Below, piece by piece: positions 43,233-44,904 of a DNA stretch of 44,904 nt. The stretch lies in contig DCZO01000018.1 in the NCBI GenBank assembly GCA_002331335.1, forward strand, positions 218,033 through 262,936, given 5' to 3'. This DNA comes from Nitrospira sp. UBA2082 (GTDB taxonomy: Bacteria > Nitrospirota > Nitrospiria > Nitrospirales > Nitrospiraceae). The position numbers were made by a program, and so were the translations under genes. Position 1 is the first letter of the stretch; each line of letters begins with the position of its first letter. The notes below the pieces were generated by a model. It did not search any database. It was not told the origin of the DNA and saw only the letters and a list, made by a program, of their open reading frames with translations.

Positions 43233-44904
43233 ATGACCGCTGGTGCAAGTTACGAGCTGAATGTCCACGCCGTACCCATGTTGCTCATGGGGATCGTCGC
43301 GCTCGGACTGGGAGCCCTGGTATTCCGGTCGAATAGAGATTCTTCCGCGCACCGGCATTTCTTCATTCTCTGCACCGCTATCGCGTTGTGGCTGGGAGCG
43401 ACCAGCGTCGGCCTTTGCGCCACGACACCCGACAGAGCGCTGGCCTGGTTTAGATTCGACAATGTCGGCGTCATGTATATCTCCGTTGCGTTCTATTCGT
43501 TCTCCGCCGAATTTCTCCGCCTCCGTCGTTCCCGCTCGATCCGGCTCGGGTATGGGCTGGCCACGCTCCTGGCGGCGACCGTTCTGCTGAGTTCCGACTT
43601 CGTCACGAGCGTGCACCGGTACTGGTGGGGCTATTATCCGCAGTGGGGGCCGGCCAGCTGGCCTTTCTTCGTCCTGTTTTTTTCCTATATGGCGGTCGCC
43701 TTCGCCGACTACCTTCGCGCCTACCGCGCGGCGGCGACACCGATCAAGCGCCAGCAAATCAAGTTCGTCCTTACGGCGTTCGTCATCGCGTACCTCGGCT
43801 CCGTCGATTTTCTCCCGGTGTTCGGGTACGAGTTCTATCCCTTCGGCTATGTCCCGATTTTTCTCCTGGTCGTTGTCGTCACGACCGCCATTCTTCGGTA
43901 TCAACTCCTCGACTCGTCCCAGCTCGTATCCATGAGCGCACCCTACCTGCCGCTGGTTCCGTTCACGCTCCTCGTGTTCTTCCTTGCCGACCGACTTCAG
44001 GATTTCTCACCGACGGTGTCGGCCGGAACCCTGGTCGGCGTTACAGTTCTCTTCGCGATCCTCTATGTCATTGTTCAGCCTCGGCTTCAATCCTCTCTTA
44101 ATAAGCTCCTGTTCCCCGGACGGCATGACGCGTACAACACCTTGACGCACTTCACCCACACCATGGTCATGAATCTGGACCTGGCCAGTTTGCAGGCCGA
44201 AATCATCCGTACCCTGCAAACCGTCATGGGCATCGATAAGATTTCGGTCTTTCTCTTTGAAAAAGAGCAAGGGCGCTACCTGTCGAGGGCTTCGCACGGG
44301 CTCGAAGAAGGCCGGGCCGATACCGTCCAGCTTTCAGGCGACGACCCCTTCACCGACCTCCTGTTGAAGCGGGACCGTCCGCTCGTCAAAGAAGAATTCC
44401 AACAGGGATTCGCGGAACAGGAACCGCGGGATACTGCCGCTCTCGTAGAAACGCTAACGAAAATGGACGCCGAGGTATGCCTTCCTCTCGTCAACAAGGC
44501 GAGACTGATCGGATTTGTGAACCTCGGGCACAAGCCCTATCTGGGATTCTATTCGGCGGACGAGCTGAACCTTCTCGGCTCTCTGGCCAATAACGCGGCC
44601 ATCGCACTCGACAATGCCATGTTGTACGAGGAATGGAAGCGCTCGCAACTTCTGATTCGCCGCGCCGACCGCCTCCGCTCCTTGGAAACCATCGCGGGAG
44701 GGTTTGCCCATGAAGTGCGAAACCCTCTGACATCGATCAAGACGTTTGTTCAATTGGCACCGTCGCGACGGGATGACTCTGAGTTCATGGACCATTTCGG
44801 CTCGGTGGTCGCCGATGATCTTGCACGCATCGAGCGTCTCATCGAAGAGATTCTGGACTACGCCCGCTATATGAAACCCAAGTTCTCCTTGGAATCGATC
44901 AACG
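43233..44904 (+). CDS. Multi-pass GAF histidine kinase (truncated by window end)
   Basis: 557 codons are visible; the frame runs off the window. ATG 43233 follows the fusion gene stop by 6 bp, with AGGA just upstream, so they form an operon. N-terminus (about 1-280): seven to eight transmembrane helices of the histidine-kinase 7TM-type region. GAF-like domain about 303-463. HisKA: FAHEVRNPLTSIKTF, His493, and the following LIEEILDYAR. The HATPase part is cut off. Linking to the PilZ-like/acyl-ACP-reductase fusion suggests it senses lipid, membrane or redox state. No response regulator is visible. Similar kinases often signal to NtrC-type regulators, which is inference. Confidence 0.88.
   Translation, partial: MTAGASYELNVHAVPMLLMGIVALGLGALVFRSNRDSSAHRHFFILCTAIALWLGATSVGLCATTPDRALAWFRFDNVGVMYISVAFYSFSAEFLRLRRSRSIRLGYGLATLLAATVLLSSDFVTSVHRYWWGYYPQWGPASWPFFVLFFSYMAVAFADYLRAYRAAATPIKRQQIKFVLTAFVIAYLGSVDFLPVFGYEFYPFGYVPIFLLVVVVTTAILRYQLLDSSQLVSMSAPYLPLVPFTLLVFFLADRLQDFSPTVSAGTLVGVTVLFAILYVIVQPRLQSSLNKLLFPGRHDAYNTLTHFTHTMVMNLDLASLQAEIIRTLQTVMGIDKISVFLFEKEQGRYLSRASHGLEEGRADTVQLSGDDPFTDLLLKRDRPLVKEEFQQGFAEQEPRDTAALVETLTKMDAEVCLPLVNKARLIGFVNLGHKPYLGFYSADELNLLGSLANNAAIALDNAMLYEEWKRSQLLIRRADRLRSLETIAGGFAHEVRNPLTSIKTFVQLAPSRRDDSEFMDHFGSVVADDLARIERLIEEILDYARYMKPKFSLESIN

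Noticed and set aside
42249..43904. Long - strand frame (551 codons) antisense to the fusion and kinase
   Set aside because: Low-complexity charged composition with no domain; the + strand products have clear family motifs.
1..44904. CRISPR arrays, tRNA or rRNA genes and complete insertion sequences
   Set aside because: No regularly spaced repeats, cloverleaf genes or transposase frames were seen by reading both strands.

Overview
The window looks like chromosomal DNA of a Nitrospira-like bacterium (phylum Nitrospirota). This is an inference from gene content: a DUF5069 protein, many one- and two-component regulators, a GH57/uridylyltransferase glycan cluster, an Allochromatium-type ferredoxin, and GC-rich DNA with short degenerate CTGAGGACTGAG-type intergenic repeats. 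No rRNA, tRNA, CRISPR array or complete insertion sequence was seen.

Layout. 1-4.1 kb holds small envelope and regulatory genes, including a tandemly duplicated unit in which two small single-pass membrane proteins each sit behind a near-perfect sigma-54 promoter. 4.2-9.1 kb is an accessory stretch: an OLD-type ATPase, an orphan DUF433 antitoxin-like gene, a lipoprotein, a frameshifted HEPN-like gene, two copies of a dispersed repeat, a displaced 3' end of a second gltD, and an AbiEii-like nucleotidyltransferase pair lying between that displaced end and the intact gltD. 9.2-15.2 kb is the gltBD operon (ammonia assimilation). 15.4-19.4 kb on the + strand carries a polyprenyl diphosphate synthase, a DUF1015 protein and an NtrC-type sigma-54 activator. 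19.4-21.4 kb is a MurU/AmgK-like pair for peptidoglycan sugar recycling. 21.7-31.1 kb on the - strand is a signalling block (short MCP-Cache protein, Cache-PAS hybrid histidine kinase, BdlA-like triple-PAS chemoreceptor with a C-terminal EFEEF tail, CheW) followed by a 2[4Fe-4S] ferredoxin and ribBA. 31.7-34.1 kb is a LuxR-type regulator divergent from a sensory-domain LuxR protein and a NarL-type regulator whose phosphoacceptor Asp is Glu; a lux-box-like dyad lies between them. 34.2-39.6 kb carries VanZ, a GH57 glucanase, a GalT-like uridylyl/adenylyltransferase, a CCA/poly(A)-polymerase family enzyme and a MoaD/ThiS-like protein. 39.7-44.9 kb has a FadL-type outer-membrane protein divergent from a fusion of a degenerate PilZ-like domain to a cyanobacterial-type acyl-ACP reductase-like domain, followed 6 bp later by a multi-pass GAF histidine kinase cut by the window end.

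The most novel candidates are the PilZ-like/acyl-ACP-reductase-like fusion with its divergent FadL porin and kinase partner, and the duplicated sigma-54-driven small membrane proteins. Secondary points are the lux-box/LuxR/pseudo-receiver cluster, the gltD-tail-flanked nucleotidyltransferase module, and the homopolymer frameshift in the HEPN-like gene.
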